A DNA stretch of 64,000 nucleotides from Hyphomicrobiales bacterium (GCA_900474095.1 UCOA01000029.1:47822-111821); one strand, 5' to 3'; shown: positions 54,086 to 63,923, counted from the stretch's first letter. Numbers and translations: made by a program. Notes: generated by a model not told the origin, from the sequence alone.

Positions 54086-54793
54086 TCAAGGCATGCTTTC
54101 TGGTGCTCGCCCCAACGGGACGAAGAAGGTTCCTGGCGTGACGAAACTCTCGATCTGCGCACGAGAGAGTTCCCAGTGCGCGATCGCCAGTTCCGAGCAA
54201 CCGTCTGCGTCGCCCGCTTCAATCAGCGATATGAACTGATCGTGCTGCTCGACTGCGGCCGCCCGCTGGTCGGCGAGATTGGCATTTTTGGGGCTGTAGA
54301 ACGTCATTCCGATCCGCGTGTGATCAATCAGAAGGCGTTTCAGGCTGGGCAGAAGATATTCATTGTCCGCCATTTCGCCCATGATGGAGTGGAAGCGCTC
54401 ATTGGTGAGCGCTCGCTGGGCGGCGTCTCCGTCGCGCATTGCTGCGCGGAAAAGCAGCTGCGTGTCCTTCAAACGCATGATCTGTGGCTTCGTCGCATTA
54501 TCGGCGGCCAGTCGACCTATCGCGGCATACGTCATCGGCGCTGCGATGAAGAAGTTCCGCAAAGTCTTGTGGGTCATGGGCGCTACTTGCGCTCCGCGGT
54601 TCTCGTGAAGCACCAAGTAACCGTCACCAGCTAGCTGGCGAAGCAGTTCGCGCACTGGGGGACGAGAGAGTCCATACTCTTCCGCAATTTCCGTCTCATC
54701 AAGATAGCAGCCTGGCTCCAGATCCTCAGTCAGGATGCGACGGCGCAGATCCTCAAGGCAGTTGGACTTATTCCGTTTCGATTCATTGCTCAT
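54086..54793 (-). CDS. GntR-family regulator, FCD (FadR-type) subfamily
   Basis: 235 residues. N-terminal winged helix (LEPGCYLDETEIAEEYGLSR then PPVRELLRQLAGDGYL) and an all-helical C-terminal FCD domain whose acidic/His residues usually bind a metal and an organic acid. AGGACAG precedes ATG 54793; a longer frame to 54856 lacks a site. First gene of the minus-strand catabolic operon and divergent from the proVWX-type operon, so it can control both from the 139-bp gap. Confidence 0.87.
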   Translation of the reverse strand: MSNESKRNKSNCLEDLRRRILTEDLEPGCYLDETEIAEEYGLSRPPVRELLRQLAGDGYLVLHENRGAQVAPMTHKTLRNFFIAAPMTYAAIGRLAADNATKPQIMRLKDTQLLFRAAMRDGDAAQRALTNERFHSIMGEMADNEYLLPSLKRLLIDHTRIGMTFYSPKNANLADQRAAAVEQHDQFISLIEAGDADGCSELAIAHWELSRAQIESFVTPGTFFVPLGRAPESMP

Positions 54794-54863
54794 TCGCTGT
54801 CCTCGCAAAGATTGTTTGTCTCGGGACCTAACATGTTTTTCTTTGTAGCGCAGCATAATACAT

Positions 54864-54875
54864 ATTGTCTACATT
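54864..54875. promoter_or_regulatory. Candidate GntR-type operator in the gntR/proV intergenic region
   Basis: ATTGT-CT-ACATT is a near-perfect dyad (one mismatch) of the T-GT-N-AC-A form typical of FadR-subfamily regulators, centred between the divergent promoters. Confidence 0.4.
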
Positions 54876-54932
54876 GAAAATTTGTGGTGTAAAAGAAAAA
54901 AGGAAACCGACGTGCGAACGTCCGGAGGGTGA

Positions 54933-56021
54933 ATGAAAACGCAATCTGAGGAAGCCGTCATTCGCTGTGATGGCGTCTGGAAAGTCTTTGGTGCGAATGC
55001 CAAAAAGGCGATAAAGGCAATCACTTCTGGCGAGATGACCAAGGTCGAGATCCGCGACAAGCTCGACTGTGTGGTCGGTGTCCGCGACGCAAGCTTCAGC
55101 GTCGCGCGCGGCGAGATCTTCTGCATCATGGGGCTATCGGGTTCAGGCAAGTCGACGCTGATCCGCCACATCAACCGATTGATCGAACCGACTGCTGGCG
55201 CGATCTATATCGAAGGCAGGAACGTCAATGCCATGGGGGCCAGCGAGCTCCGGCAGCTCAGGGCCGAAAAGATCGGCATGGTTTTCCAGAACATGGCGCT
55301 CATGCCTCATCGCAATGTCCGTGACAACGTCGCCTTTGCACTTGAGGTGAGGGGTGCGCCGGAAGAGAAGCGTCGAAAGGTGGCGCAGGATGCGATCGAT
55401 GCCGTTGAGCTGAGTGGCTGGGAGCTGAAATATCCCGACGAACTCTCCGGAGGTATGCAGCAGCGTGTCGGACTGGCCCGAGCGATTGCTGCGGATCCAA
55501 CGATCTTGTTGATGGATGAGCCGTTTTCCGCTCTCGATCCTCTGATCCGCCGGCAGCTGCAGGGCACATTCATGCAGCTTTCCGCGGAACTGCATAAGAC
55601 GACCGTGTTCATCACGCACGATCTCGAAGAGGCGATCCGGATCGGTGACCGCATCGCGATCATGAAGGACGGCGTCCTCGTCCAGGTCGGCACCCCCGAA
55701 GAAATCGTCACCAGACCCGCGGACGACTATGTCGCAGAGTTCGTCGCTGGAATTTCGAAGCTGGACCTCGTCACGGCGGCGCGCATCATGCAACCGCTAG
55801 CCTGGTATCAGCAGGCGCATGGCTCGGCGAATACCGCAGCCTGGCCTGTCGCCGCACCGACGGACAAGCTGAACACCTTGGTCGATCTGGCTGTGGGCAC
55901 AGAACATCCGATCCTCATCGCCGCGGACGGGGTTACCGTCGGCGTTGTGACAAAGAGCGCGTTGCTGCGCGGGATCCAGGGTCGTGAAGATATTGCTCAA
56001 CCACTTCCGGAGGTTATCTGA
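54933..56021 (+). CDS. Quaternary-amine ABC transporter ATP-binding protein, ProV/OpuAA type
   Basis: 362 residues. ProV-like N-terminal extension (VWKVFGANAKKAIKA), Walker A GLSGSGKST, signature LSGGMQQRVGLARA, Walker B ILLMDEPFSALDP and a C-terminal CBS-like region (about 275-360, PILIAADGVTVGVVTKSALL). Such CBS modules gate glycine betaine importers by ionic strength or nucleotide. ATG 54933 with GGAGGG upstream. The stop shares bases with the permease ATG. Confidence 0.93.
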   Translation: MKTQSEEAVIRCDGVWKVFGANAKKAIKAITSGEMTKVEIRDKLDCVVGVRDASFSVARGEIFCIMGLSGSGKSTLIRHINRLIEPTAGAIYIEGRNVNAMGASELRQLRAEKIGMVFQNMALMPHRNVRDNVAFALEVRGAPEEKRRKVAQDAIDAVELSGWELKYPDELSGGMQQRVGLARAIAADPTILLMDEPFSALDPLIRRQLQGTFMQLSAELHKTTVFITHDLEEAIRIGDRIAIMKDGVLVQVGTPEEIVTRPADDYVAEFVAGISKLDLVTAARIMQPLAWYQQAHGSANTAAWPVAAPTDKLNTLVDLAVGTEHPILIAADGVTVGVVTKSALLRGIQGREDIAQPLPEVI

Positions 56022-56956
56022 TGGAAACCAGCTTCAATTGGCTTGATCCGTTTGGGTCAATCAACCTGAACATCGGCGAATGGGCGGACGGGATCAAAGG
56101 CTGGGCGATGTCGAACAGACCGTTGATCCAGCCGATCAAAAGCTTTTTTGAAACCATCATTCAGTCGATCGAGGGCGCGCTGCAAACCGTCCCGCCACTC
56201 ATCATGCTGATCCTGCTGGTTCTGATCGCCTGGCAGGCCGCGGGTCGGCGTGTGGCGCTGCTTGTCCTTGTCTGTCTGACGGTCCTGGGCCTGCTTGATC
56301 CTACGGCTTGGTCGTTGGCGATGACCACCCTGGCCATCGTCATCTCGTCCGTGCTCATTTGCGTGCTGATCGGACTGCCGCTTGGCGTTCTCGCTGGGAA
56401 GAGCGACGGCTTCGAGCAAGCTATGCGCCCCGGCCTGGATACGATGCAGACGATCCCCGCATTCGTCTATCTCGTTCCTGTGGTGATGCTGATCGGCATC
56501 GGCAACGTTTCGGGCGTCATCGTCACGATCATCTTCGCGCTGCCGCCTCTCGTAAGGCTGACCTCGCTGGGCATTCGCAACGTGAACCCCCATGTGGTCG
56601 AGGCGGCACGGGCCTTTGGGGCGACACCACGGCAAATCCTGTTCAAGGTCGAGCTACCCTTGGCGACGCCGACAATACTCGCCGGTCTCAACCAGACCAT
56701 CATGCTGTCGCTGTCGATGGTTGTTATCGCCTCGATGATCTCGGTCCGCGGACTTGGAAATGAAGTTCTTCGCGCCATGGGACGGCTCGACGCCGGAAAG
56801 GCGATCGTCGGCGGTCTAGGCATCGTCATGCTGGCAATTGTTCTCGACCGCATAACCCAGGGCCTCGGCCGCTCCGGCCGGGATCGGGGACATCGTCCCT
56901 GGTGGCAGACCGGTCCGGTCGGGCTGATCGCCAATCTTTTCTACAAACCTGCCTAA
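56021..56956 (+). CDS. Quaternary-amine ABC transporter permease, ProW type
   Basis: 311 residues with an amphipathic N-terminus (FNWLDPFGSINLNIGEWADG) like ProW and six or seven helices. The docking loop reads VEAARAFGATPRQILFKVEL, and TIMLSLSMVVIASMISVRGLG is the signature C-terminal block. Translationally coupled to the ATPase gene. Confidence 0.93.
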   Translation: METSFNWLDPFGSINLNIGEWADGIKGWAMSNRPLIQPIKSFFETIIQSIEGALQTVPPLIMLILLVLIAWQAAGRRVALLVLVCLTVLGLLDPTAWSLAMTTLAIVISSVLICVLIGLPLGVLAGKSDGFEQAMRPGLDTMQTIPAFVYLVPVVMLIGIGNVSGVIVTIIFALPPLVRLTSLGIRNVNPHVVEAARAFGATPRQILFKVELPLATPTILAGLNQTIMLSLSMVVIASMISVRGLGNEVLRAMGRLDAGKAIVGGLGIVMLAIVLDRITQGLGRSGRDRGHRPWWQTGPVGLIANLFYKPA

Positions 56957-56986
56957 TGAAAAAAAGCAACATCAGAGGAGAATAGC

Positions 56987-57973
56987 ATGAAACATCTTTA
57001 CGTGACGACCGCGTTGGCTCTGGCGCTTTCCGCTAGCTCACTTTTCGCTCAGGACAAGCCCGGCGAAGGCGTCACAGTGCGGCCTGTCGTACAGCCCGTG
57101 CTCGAGGAATACTTCCAAGCGCGCGTCGTAGACCACGCACTCAAGGACCTCGGCTATACCATCGCGCAGCCTCAGGAAGTCCTGGCGCAGACCGCGCATC
57201 TCGCGGTCGGAAGCGGTGACGCGGACTATTTCACAAACAGCTGGGATCAGCTTCACGACACGTTCTTCAAGGAAGCAGGCGGCCCGGAAGTGATGACGAA
57301 AGTCGGAAACCTGGTTGAAGGCGCACTTCAGGGCTACCTCGTCGACAAGGCCAGCTACGACGCCGGCGTCAAGAATCTGGGTGACTTCAAGGACCCGGCT
57401 GTCGCGAAAAAGTTTGACGCCGATGGCGACGGCAAGGCCGACCTGGCGGGATGCGTGCCGGGATGGGGTTGCGAGCGCGTCATCGAGCACGAACTGACGG
57501 AGTACGGTCTTCGCGACACCATCACGCACAATCAGGGCGAATACAACGCAATCATCGCAGATACGATCGCGCGTGAAAAGAACGGCGAGCCTGTGCTCTA
57601 CTTCACATGGACGCCGTATTGGGTTTCCGGTGCACTGGTTCCCGGCAAGGATGTGGAATGGCTGAGTGTCCCGTACACCTCGCTGCCTGAAGGCCAGACT
57701 GGAAAGACAGAATTCGAGGGGAAAAATCTCGGGTTCGCCGTCGACAATCTTCGGATCGTTGCCCGCAACGATTTCCTCAAGGCAAACCCTGCAGCCGCCA
57801 AGCTGTTTGAAGTTGCGAAGATCAACATCAATGACGTGTCGGCCGAAAACAAGCTGATCGCGGACGGCGAGAAGAACTCGGCTGACATCGACAAGCATGT
57901 GGAGTCGTGGATCACTGCTCACCGTGCAGAATACGACGGCTGGCTGAAGGAAGCCCGCGCGGCCGCGAAGTAA
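56987..57973 (+). CDS. Quaternary-amine periplasmic binding protein, ProX type
   Basis: 328 residues; signal peptide cleaved near LFAQDK. GEGVTVRPVVQPVLEEYFQA and the three tryptophan contexts NSWDQLH, GCVPGWGCE and YFTWTPYW match the ProX aromatic cage that grips a trimethylammonium or dimethylammonium group. Good AGAGGAG before ATG 56987. The ligand is probably glycine betaine, proline betaine or hydroxyproline betaine, given the neighbours. Confidence 0.93.
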   Translation: MKHLYVTTALALALSASSLFAQDKPGEGVTVRPVVQPVLEEYFQARVVDHALKDLGYTIAQPQEVLAQTAHLAVGSGDADYFTNSWDQLHDTFFKEAGGPEVMTKVGNLVEGALQGYLVDKASYDAGVKNLGDFKDPAVAKKFDADGDGKADLAGCVPGWGCERVIEHELTEYGLRDTITHNQGEYNAIIADTIAREKNGEPVLYFTWTPYWVSGALVPGKDVEWLSVPYTSLPEGQTGKTEFEGKNLGFAVDNLRIVARNDFLKANPAAAKLFEVAKININDVSAENKLIADGEKNSADIDKHVESWITAHRAEYDGWLKEARAAAK

Positions 57974-57985
57974 GTCTGTCTAAAC

Positions 57986-58007
57986 GGGGGCGCTTTCCAG
58001 CGCCCCC
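57986..58007. terminator. GC-rich hairpin after the ProX-type gene
   Basis: GGGGGCGC (57986-57993), loop TTTCCA, GCGCCCCC (58000-58007): perfect 8-bp stem 13 bp past the stop. No U tract, so it may attenuate or protect rather than end the transcript before the regulator gene. Confidence 0.5.
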
Positions 58008-58023
58008 AAGGGCGTTTCGCAAT

Positions 58024-58974
58024 ATGACAAAAACATCCGACTTCGTCTTCGTGCTGATCGAAGAATTTTCCCATCTGGCGTTCTCGTGCGCGCTCGAGCC
58101 GCTGCGGATCGCCAATCTCGTTGGTGGCCGTGAATTCTACCGCTGGCACCTCGCGTCGAACGATGGCCGCCGTGCAACCTGCTCGAATGGGGCGGTGACG
58201 CTGGTCGACAGAGGGCTTACACCCACGCCGAGAGACGCGCGCGTCATGGTGGTGTCCGGCATGAACGTGCATAATCACGTCACTCCGGAATTGCTCAACT
58301 TTCTTCGTGCGGAGCGTGTGAAAGGTACCTCCATCGCTGCCATCTGCTCCGGGGCATTCATCCTCGCGGAGGCCGGGTTTCTAACAGGGCACCGGGCGGC
58401 TATTCATTGGGAATACCACGATGTTTTCGCTGAGCGGTTTCCGCTGGTCAAATTGATGACCTCGGTTTTTGTGGCCGACGAGAAATTTGTCACGGCTGCC
58501 GGTGGTGCCGCTGTCGCCGACCTCATGCTGCACACGATCGCACGAGAACATGGCAGCGATCTCGCTGCGGAGGTCGCCGATCAGATGGTCTACAATGCAG
58601 TGCGCGAGGGAAGCGCGACGCAACGAGTTTCGATACGGTCGAGATATGGCGTTCGCAACAGCCGCCTTGGGCACGCGATCCGCCTGATCGAAGAGAACAT
58701 CGAGTCACCTTTAAGCAATTCACAACTCTCGTCCCGTGTCGTCGTTTCGACGAGACAGCTTGAACGCATGTTCGAGCGGTATCTGACCACGTCGCCAAGA
58801 CGTTACACCCTTCATCTCAGACTGCATCGAGCCAGAAACCTTCTGGTCCAGTCTGAACAGGAAATAACAGAGGTGGCTATGGCCTGCGGCTTCACGTCTG
58901 TCTCGCATTTCTCGAAAGTGTACCGCGATCACTTCGGAAACACTCCCGGACAGCAGCGCTCCATTCTCTACTAG
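58024..58974 (+). CDS. GlxA-family AraC-type regulator (DJ-1/PfpI + HTH)
   Basis: 316 residues from ATG 58024. DJ-1/PfpI-like domain (FVFVLIEEFSHLAFSCALEP, AICSGAFILAEAGFL) then an AraC HTH (VVVSTRQLERMFERYLTTSP, EITEVAMACGFTSVSHFSKV). The family contains GbdR and carnitine/arginine regulators, so a quaternary amine is a fitting effector. Between the uptake operon and two dehydrogenase genes on the same strand. Related in architecture, but not closely, to the 42462 gene. Confidence 0.88.
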   Translation: MTKTSDFVFVLIEEFSHLAFSCALEPLRIANLVGGREFYRWHLASNDGRRATCSNGAVTLVDRGLTPTPRDARVMVVSGMNVHNHVTPELLNFLRAERVKGTSIAAICSGAFILAEAGFLTGHRAAIHWEYHDVFAERFPLVKLMTSVFVADEKFVTAAGGAAVADLMLHTIAREHGSDLAAEVADQMVYNAVREGSATQRVSIRSRYGVRNSRLGHAIRLIEENIESPLSNSQLSSRVVVSTRQLERMFERYLTTSPRRYTLHLRLHRARNLLVQSEQEITEVAMACGFTSVSHFSKVYRDHFGNTPGQQRSILY

Positions 58975-58990
58975 GTGAAAGAAGGGGACG

Positions 58991-59725
58991 ATGAATACAT
59001 TCCATGGAAAGACAGCGCTCGTCACAGGAGCGGTAGGTGGCATAGGGGCAGCGATCGTCAAGCAGCTGAGGGCGGAAGGTGTCCGCGTTGCGGTCGCTGA
59101 CCGTGACGTTTCAGGCATCCGGGCGGAGGCGCATCTGCCTGGCGATCTCCTCGATGCTACGTACGCGCAGAGCCTGCCGCAGGCTGCTTTCGAAGCGCTG
59201 GGCGGGCTCGACATTCTAGTCAACAATGCAGGGGTCATCACTAGGGGCGCAGTTACCAGCACCACGGACGCTGACTGGGATCTCTCGATCGGCGTGAATG
59301 TCCATGCCCCTTTTCGCATATGCCGTGCCGCAATTCCGATCATGGCGGAGCGGGGCGGCGGGGCAATAGTAAACGTGTCTTCCTGCTGGGGAGTGCGTCC
59401 CGGACCCAACCACGCCATCTACTGCATGACGAAAGCTGCTGTCGCGTCTTTGACGCAATGCATGGGGATGGACCACGCGCATCAAAACATTCGCGTGAAT
59501 GCTGTCTGCCCGAACGAGGTGAACACGCCGATGCTTCGCACGGGATTTGCGAAGCGCGGCTTTGATCCGGACACGGCGGTGGCGGAACTGGGCAAGACGG
59601 TCCCTCTTGGACGCATCGCGGAACCGGAAGACATCGCCGAGGTCGTCGTGTTTCTCGCCTCTGACGCCGCGCGGTACATGTGCGGCGCGCTGCTCGAAGT
59701 AAACGGTGGAAAGCCCGTAGGATGA
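58991..59725 (+). CDS. Short-chain dehydrogenase/reductase (first of a pair)
   Basis: 244 residues. Cofactor motif [12 protein letters not shown], catalytic Ser in VNVSSCWG and YxxxK in YCMTK are complete. Asp after the second strand (VADRD) suggests NAD preference. GAAGGGG precedes ATG 58991; the TGA overlaps the next ATG. Could oxidise a hydroxyl group on the betaine-derived ring or side chain; substrate unknown. Confidence 0.87.
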   Translation: MNTFHGKTALVTGAVGGIGAAIVKQLRAEGVRVAVADRDVSGIRAEAHLPGDLLDATYAQSLPQAAFEALGGLDILVNNAGVITRGAVTSTTDADWDLSIGVNVHAPFRICRAAIPIMAERGGGAIVNVSSCWGVRPGPNHAIYCMTKAAVASLTQCMGMDHAHQNIRVNAVCPNEVNTPMLRTGFAKRGFDPDTAVAELGKTVPLGRIAEPEDIAEVVVFLASDAARYMCGALLEVNGGKPVG

Positions 59726-60459
59726 ATAGATTTGAGGACAAGGTGGCGATCGTCACCGGAGGTCGCAGCGGCATCGGGCTCGCCATCGCGCGACGATTGA
59801 GAGATGAGGGCGCGTGGGTCTACACGGCTCAACGTGGACCAGACGAGGAATTCGACGGAATAGTGGTCGATTTTACAGATCCGGCGAGCGCGGCCCAGGC
59901 GGTCGCGGAAGTAGTGAGGCTTGCGGGAAAGCTTGATGTACTCGTGAACAATGCCGGAGTCATGCAGGAAGCGCTTGTGGAAGACATGAGCCTTCGAGAC
60001 TGGGAGCGCACGCTCACCGTGAACCTGACAGCGCCGTTCGCAATGATAAAGGCCGCGATGCCACATCTGCGCAGTTCGCGAGGTTCAATTGTCAATGTAG
60101 GTTCGATCGAGGGCTTGGGATCCAACCCCCGGCACGCCGCCTATTGCGCTTCGAAGGCCGGTCTTCACGGACTGACTCGCGCCGTGGCCATTGATCACGG
60201 AGCTGAAGGCGTGCGCTGCAATGCCGTGGCACCAGGTTGGATCGACACCGATCTGAACCAAGATTTCATTGAGAGCATGCCCGATCCGGAAAAGTTTCGT
60301 GCGACGATAGGTAAAATCCATCCTGTTGGGAGGACCGGCAAGCCGGAAGAGGTGGCTAGCCTCGTGGCCTGGTTGGCATCATCGGAATCCTCGTTCGTCA
60401 CCGGTCAGGTTTGGACCGTCGACGGGGGGCGCATGGCGAAGCTCAGCTTGCCAACATAG
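59722..60459 (+). CDS. Short-chain dehydrogenase/reductase (second of a pair)
   Basis: 245 residues starting at ATG 59722 within the previous stop. [12 protein letters not shown], Ser in NVGSIEG and YCASK are intact. Divergent from its neighbour (different active-site surroundings), so the pair probably acts on different substrates or forms a heteromer. A longer frame from 59680 overlaps the first gene and is rejected. Confidence 0.87.
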   Translation: MNRFEDKVAIVTGGRSGIGLAIARRLRDEGAWVYTAQRGPDEEFDGIVVDFTDPASAAQAVAEVVRLAGKLDVLVNNAGVMQEALVEDMSLRDWERTLTVNLTAPFAMIKAAMPHLRSSRGSIVNVGSIEGLGSNPRHAAYCASKAGLHGLTRAVAIDHGAEGVRCNAVAPGWIDTDLNQDFIESMPDPEKFRATIGKIHPVGRTGKPEEVASLVAWLASSESSFVTGQVWTVDGGRMAKLSLPT

Positions 60460-60512
60460 CTGGCCCAAGGCACCAGGCCTTTGTCGAGCGCCCGCTGTCA
60501 AACGCTGTCATC

Positions 60513-61448
60513 TCATAAAACCGCTGTGACCTGATTTGCCATGGCTGGCGCGTCCGCCGTTTCAGCCAGCCATGACTGAAAAAGACGGGTCGCCTCGCTC
60601 GGGAGCCGCCGCTTAGAAACGACGGCGAAGTAGGCGTTCCTGGTTTTGACCGTGAAATCCGTGACTCTGATCAATCGGCCTTGGATGAGCAGATCTTCGA
60701 CCAGGTGACGCCAGCCCAAAGCAATGCCTTGGCCATTCAAGGCCGCGTAGATTGCTTCCGTATAGAAGCTGCACCGAAGCCCGGACGTCTTTTTGGGCAG
60801 TTCCATGGAAAAGGCCGCGAGCCACTCGCTCCAGCCCGACCAGGTCGGATCGTCGACCATGTTGGAGATCAGAGGATTGTTCACGAGTTCCTGCAAGGTC
60901 TCGATTTTTCCGGCGGTCTGCGCATATTGAGGACTGCAGATTGGAAATATCTCGTCGTCGAACAGCAGGGTGGCCTGACCATCGGGCCACATGCCGTTGC
61001 CAAACCTGACCGCGATATCCAGCTTGTTCGACTCAATGTTAGGCATGTTGTCCTGCGTTACGATCCGCAAGTTGATGCCTGGATGTTGCCGGGAAAAGTC
61101 GGAGATTCTGGGAAGCAGCCAGAAATGGGAAAAGGCGACGGTAGCCGCGATGGTAACTTCCGTCTCCTGGGCTTCCTTGGTGATTTCCGCCACTGAAGCA
61201 GCGATGAGGTCGAAAGCCTCCTGCGACGCCGATGCCAGCAATCTGCCCCTGTCAGTAACTTCGATCTTCCGATGCAATCTGGCGAACAGGGGAAAGCCAA
61301 ACTGGCTTTCAAGGAGTTGTATCTGTCGACTGACGGCGGCCTGGGTGACGCCTAATTCGGCCGCCGCCTTCGTGAAGCTGGACAGCCTCGCCGCCGCTTC
61401 GAACGCGGTCAAGGCGGTGAGAGGTGGAAGCTTACGTCTGAGGCCCAT
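60513..61448 (-). CDS. LysR-family regulator, GcvA type
   Basis: 311 residues. N-terminal HTH with the GcvA-like opening LRRKLPPLTALTAFEAAARL and the recognition segment ELGVTQAAVSRQIQLLESQ; C-terminal LysR substrate domain. Start ATG 61448 (MGLRRK) matches relatives; a TTG/ATG further up to 61490 is possible. Divergent from the Rieske oxygenase gene, the usual arrangement for the gene it activates. Confidence 0.87.
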   Translation of the reverse strand: MGLRRKLPPLTALTAFEAAARLSSFTKAAAELGVTQAAVSRQIQLLESQFGFPLFARLHRKIEVTDRGRLLASASQEAFDLIAASVAEITKEAQETEVTIAATVAFSHFWLLPRISDFSRQHPGINLRIVTQDNMPNIESNKLDIAVRFGNGMWPDGQATLLFDDEIFPICSPQYAQTAGKIETLQELVNNPLISNMVDDPTWSGWSEWLAAFSMELPKKTSGLRCSFYTEAIYAALNGQGIALGWRHLVEDLLIQGRLIRVTDFTVKTRNAYFAVVSKRRLPSEATRLFQSWLAETADAPAMANQVTAVL

Positions 61449-61498
61449 TCTGCACTGCTTTCGCTGGGGTATGTTCCAGTTTTTTAGCATTACATTTT

Positions 61499-61518
61499 AT
61501 TATGGCAACGTGAATAAT
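61499..61518. promoter_or_regulatory. Inverted repeat ATTAT-N10-ATAAT, candidate LysR box
   Basis: Lies in the 136-bp gap between lysR and the Rieske oxygenase gene, the only A/T-rich dyad there. The spacing resembles the T-N11-A motif of LysR-type regulators. Confidence 0.4.
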
Positions 61519-61584
61519 TTATGCCGTTGAGCTTCCACGCATTCGCGCTCATTCTTCTCGCCAGATACCACATGAGGCGAGATT

Positions 61585-62838
61585 ATGCTCAATAGATTCC
61601 CATCATCCGTCACTGCACTGCTTGACGCCCGCGTGGATGGGCATTCCCTGCCGGCAGGACTTTACACCCGTGAGGAGGTCTTTCACGCGGACATGGACGT
61701 CTTCTTTTCCAAGCATTGGATCTATGTCGGCCTGGAATGCGACGTGCCGGAGGCAGGCGATGCCGTGGTCATCGACATCGGCAACACCAGCCTGATCATT
61801 CTCCGTGACGATGACAACGCAATCCGCGTCGTCCGCAACGTCTGTCGCCATCGTGGGTCGCGTATCCTCAACGAAGGGCCGGCTGTCATATCGAAATTGG
61901 TTTGCCCCTACCACCAGTGGACGTACGAACTCTCAGGCGACCTGAGCTACGCCCCGCATATGGGGAAGAATTTTGACAAGAGCTGTAAAAGCCTCAAGGC
62001 CGTGAAATTCAGGTCCATTGGCGGCCTCATCTACGTCTGCCTGTCGGACAATCCGCCCGAAGACATCGCTGACCTCGAGCAGGTCATGCTGGAACGTCTG
62101 GCCCCCTACGATATCCGAAATGCCAAGGTTGCCCATCAGGTCGATGTGATCGAAAAGGGCAACTGGAAGCTCACGATGGAAAACAATCGCGAGTGCTACC
62201 ACTGCTCCGCGAACCATCCGGAACTGTGCGTCTCGTTTGTCGATCTCGACTTTGGCTACGATCCGGAGAGCCTGAGCCCGGAAGACCGCGAAGAGGCTGA
62301 AGCGCATTTCGCGATGTACGAAGCACGAACAAAGGCTTGGGAAGCGGATGGCTTTCCGTCGGCGACCGTCGAACATACCAGAAACGTCGAGACCAATTTC
62401 CGTTGCCAGCGTCTCATCATCGCCGGCGCAGGGGAATCCCAGACGGAAGATGCCACTGCCGCGTCCTCGAAGCTTCTCGGGCACATGACGCGCAAGGATC
62501 TGGGCGACATGCACCTCTGGGGTCACAACAGCTGGAACCACTTCATGGGCGACCATGCCGTGACCTCCATCGTCATTCCGCTTTCTGCAGACACCACACT
62601 CGTCAGGACCAAGTGGCTCGTCCATAAGGATGCCGTCGAAGGCGTCGACTACGATCTCGACAAGCTTACGCATGTCTGGATCGAAACCACGGAGCAGGAC
62701 GCGGAGCTGGTGGCGCGCTCCCACGCAGGCATTCTGGACCCGGCTTACGAGCCAGGTGAGTATTCGACGTTCAGCGAGGGAGCGCTGAACGATTTTGCCA
62801 CATGGTACGTCGATCGGATGCGCGCCAATGGATACTGA
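61585..62838 (+). CDS. Rieske non-heme iron oxygenase, betaine demethylase (Stc2/GbcA) type
   Basis: 417 residues. Rieske cluster ligands Cys87, His89 (NVCRHRG) and Cys107, His110 (CPYHQW); mononuclear iron His206 and His211 in ENNRECYHCSANH. ENNRECYHCS and LVHKDAVEGVDYDL are characteristic of stachydrine demethylase Stc2 and glycine betaine monooxygenase GbcA, which remove one N-methyl as formaldehyde using O2 and NAD(P)H via a reductase. GAGGCGAG precedes ATG 61585. Partner reductase overlaps downstream. Confidence 0.92.
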   Translation: MLNRFPSSVTALLDARVDGHSLPAGLYTREEVFHADMDVFFSKHWIYVGLECDVPEAGDAVVIDIGNTSLIILRDDDNAIRVVRNVCRHRGSRILNEGPAVISKLVCPYHQWTYELSGDLSYAPHMGKNFDKSCKSLKAVKFRSIGGLIYVCLSDNPPEDIADLEQVMLERLAPYDIRNAKVAHQVDVIEKGNWKLTMENNRECYHCSANHPELCVSFVDLDFGYDPESLSPEDREEAEAHFAMYEARTKAWEADGFPSATVEHTRNVETNFRCQRLIIAGAGESQTEDATAASSKLLGHMTRKDLGDMHLWGHNSWNHFMGDHAVTSIVIPLSADTTLVRTKWLVHKDAVEGVDYDLDKLTHVWIETTEQDAELVARSHAGILDPAYEPGEYSTFSEGALNDFATWYVDRMRANGY

Positions 62839-63904
62839 AACCCTGACGAGGAGGGCTCCGAACGTGGAGACGTGGAACCCGGAAAAGGACGACTCGCTCC
62901 TCTGCGTCGATGTTCATGACGAGACGCACGACGTCAAAAGCTTCACGTTCGTTTCGCCTGATCGGAAGCACTTTGCGTTCAGCGCCGGGCAGTACTTCAT
63001 GTTCGAACTGGGACTGCAAAACGACGTGGACGGACGCTGCTACAGCATTTCGTCGTCTCCCCATCGGAGGAACGCCATCACCATCACAGTGAAGCGCGTT
63101 CCCGGTGGGCAGGTGTCAAACTGGCTCCATGACAATCTGAATCCTGGTACTGTTGTCAAAGCCTCTGGCCCGCTCGGCAGGTTCATCAAGCCGGCTGCTA
63201 AGAAGTACCTCTTCCTCTCCGGCGGATCGGGCATCACGCCCGTAATGTCGATGGCCCGCGAGTTCGTCGACGCCGCCGAGCCGGTCGACGCCGTTTTCCT
63301 TCATGCTGGCCGGACCCCAAAGGACTTCGTCTTCCGCTCGGAGCTTGCCGGCCTGGCCGAACGGATCAAGGGATTCAGGCTTTTGCTGTTGCCGGAGGAC
63401 CTTTCGAACGAACGCTCCTGGCCAGGACTCACGGGAAGGATTTCGAAGGAACTGCTGTCGCTGGCGATCCCGGACATCTCCGAACGCGTGGTGATGTGCT
63501 GCGGACCCGCTCCGTTCATGCGCGCGGCCAAAAACATAAGCGCAGAGCTTGGCGTTCCGGTTTCCAACTACCACGAGGAAAGCTTCGACGCCGCCGTCAT
63601 AGAAGAGGCTCCGACTCCGGTGACCGAAGCGGTGGCGGCGCAGGCTTTCAGCGTGCAGTTTTCGAAGCAGGGCAAGTCGATCGACGTGCGTTCAGATCAA
63701 ACCGTGCTCTCCTGTGCGAAGAAAGCGGGGGTACGAATCCCTTCTTCCTGCGCCAACGGGATATGCGGAACGTGCAAGTCCAAACTGGTGAGCGGCAGCG
63801 TCGACATGAAGCACGACGGTGGGATCAGACAGCGCGAAATTAACGCTGGCTTCTTCCTTCCGTGCTGTTCAAAGCCGTTGAGCGACCTCGTCGTCGAACG
63901 CTGA
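62828..63904 (+). CDS. Rieske-oxygenase reductase (GbcB type), FAD/NAD + 2Fe-2S
   Basis: 358 residues. Flavin-binding RCYSISSSPH, NAD-binding FLSGGSGITPVMSM, CCGPAPFM, and a C-terminal plant-type 2Fe-2S ferredoxin domain (CANGICGTC plus a downstream Cys in FFLPCC). Order FAD-NAD-ferredoxin as in GbcB. Starts at ATG 62828 inside the end of the oxygenase gene (11-bp overlap). Delivers electrons to the Rieske centre. Confidence 0.92.
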   Translation: MDTETLTRRAPNVETWNPEKDDSLLCVDVHDETHDVKSFTFVSPDRKHFAFSAGQYFMFELGLQNDVDGRCYSISSSPHRRNAITITVKRVPGGQVSNWLHDNLNPGTVVKASGPLGRFIKPAAKKYLFLSGGSGITPVMSMAREFVDAAEPVDAVFLHAGRTPKDFVFRSELAGLAERIKGFRLLLLPEDLSNERSWPGLTGRISKELLSLAIPDISERVVMCCGPAPFMRAAKNISAELGVPVSNYHEESFDAAVIEEAPTPVTEAVAAQAFSVQFSKQGKSIDVRSDQTVLSCAKKAGVRIPSSCANGICGTCKSKLVSGSVDMKHDGGIRQREINAGFFLPCCSKPLSDLVVER

Positions 63905-63923
63905 TTTGGGAATTAAACAATTT

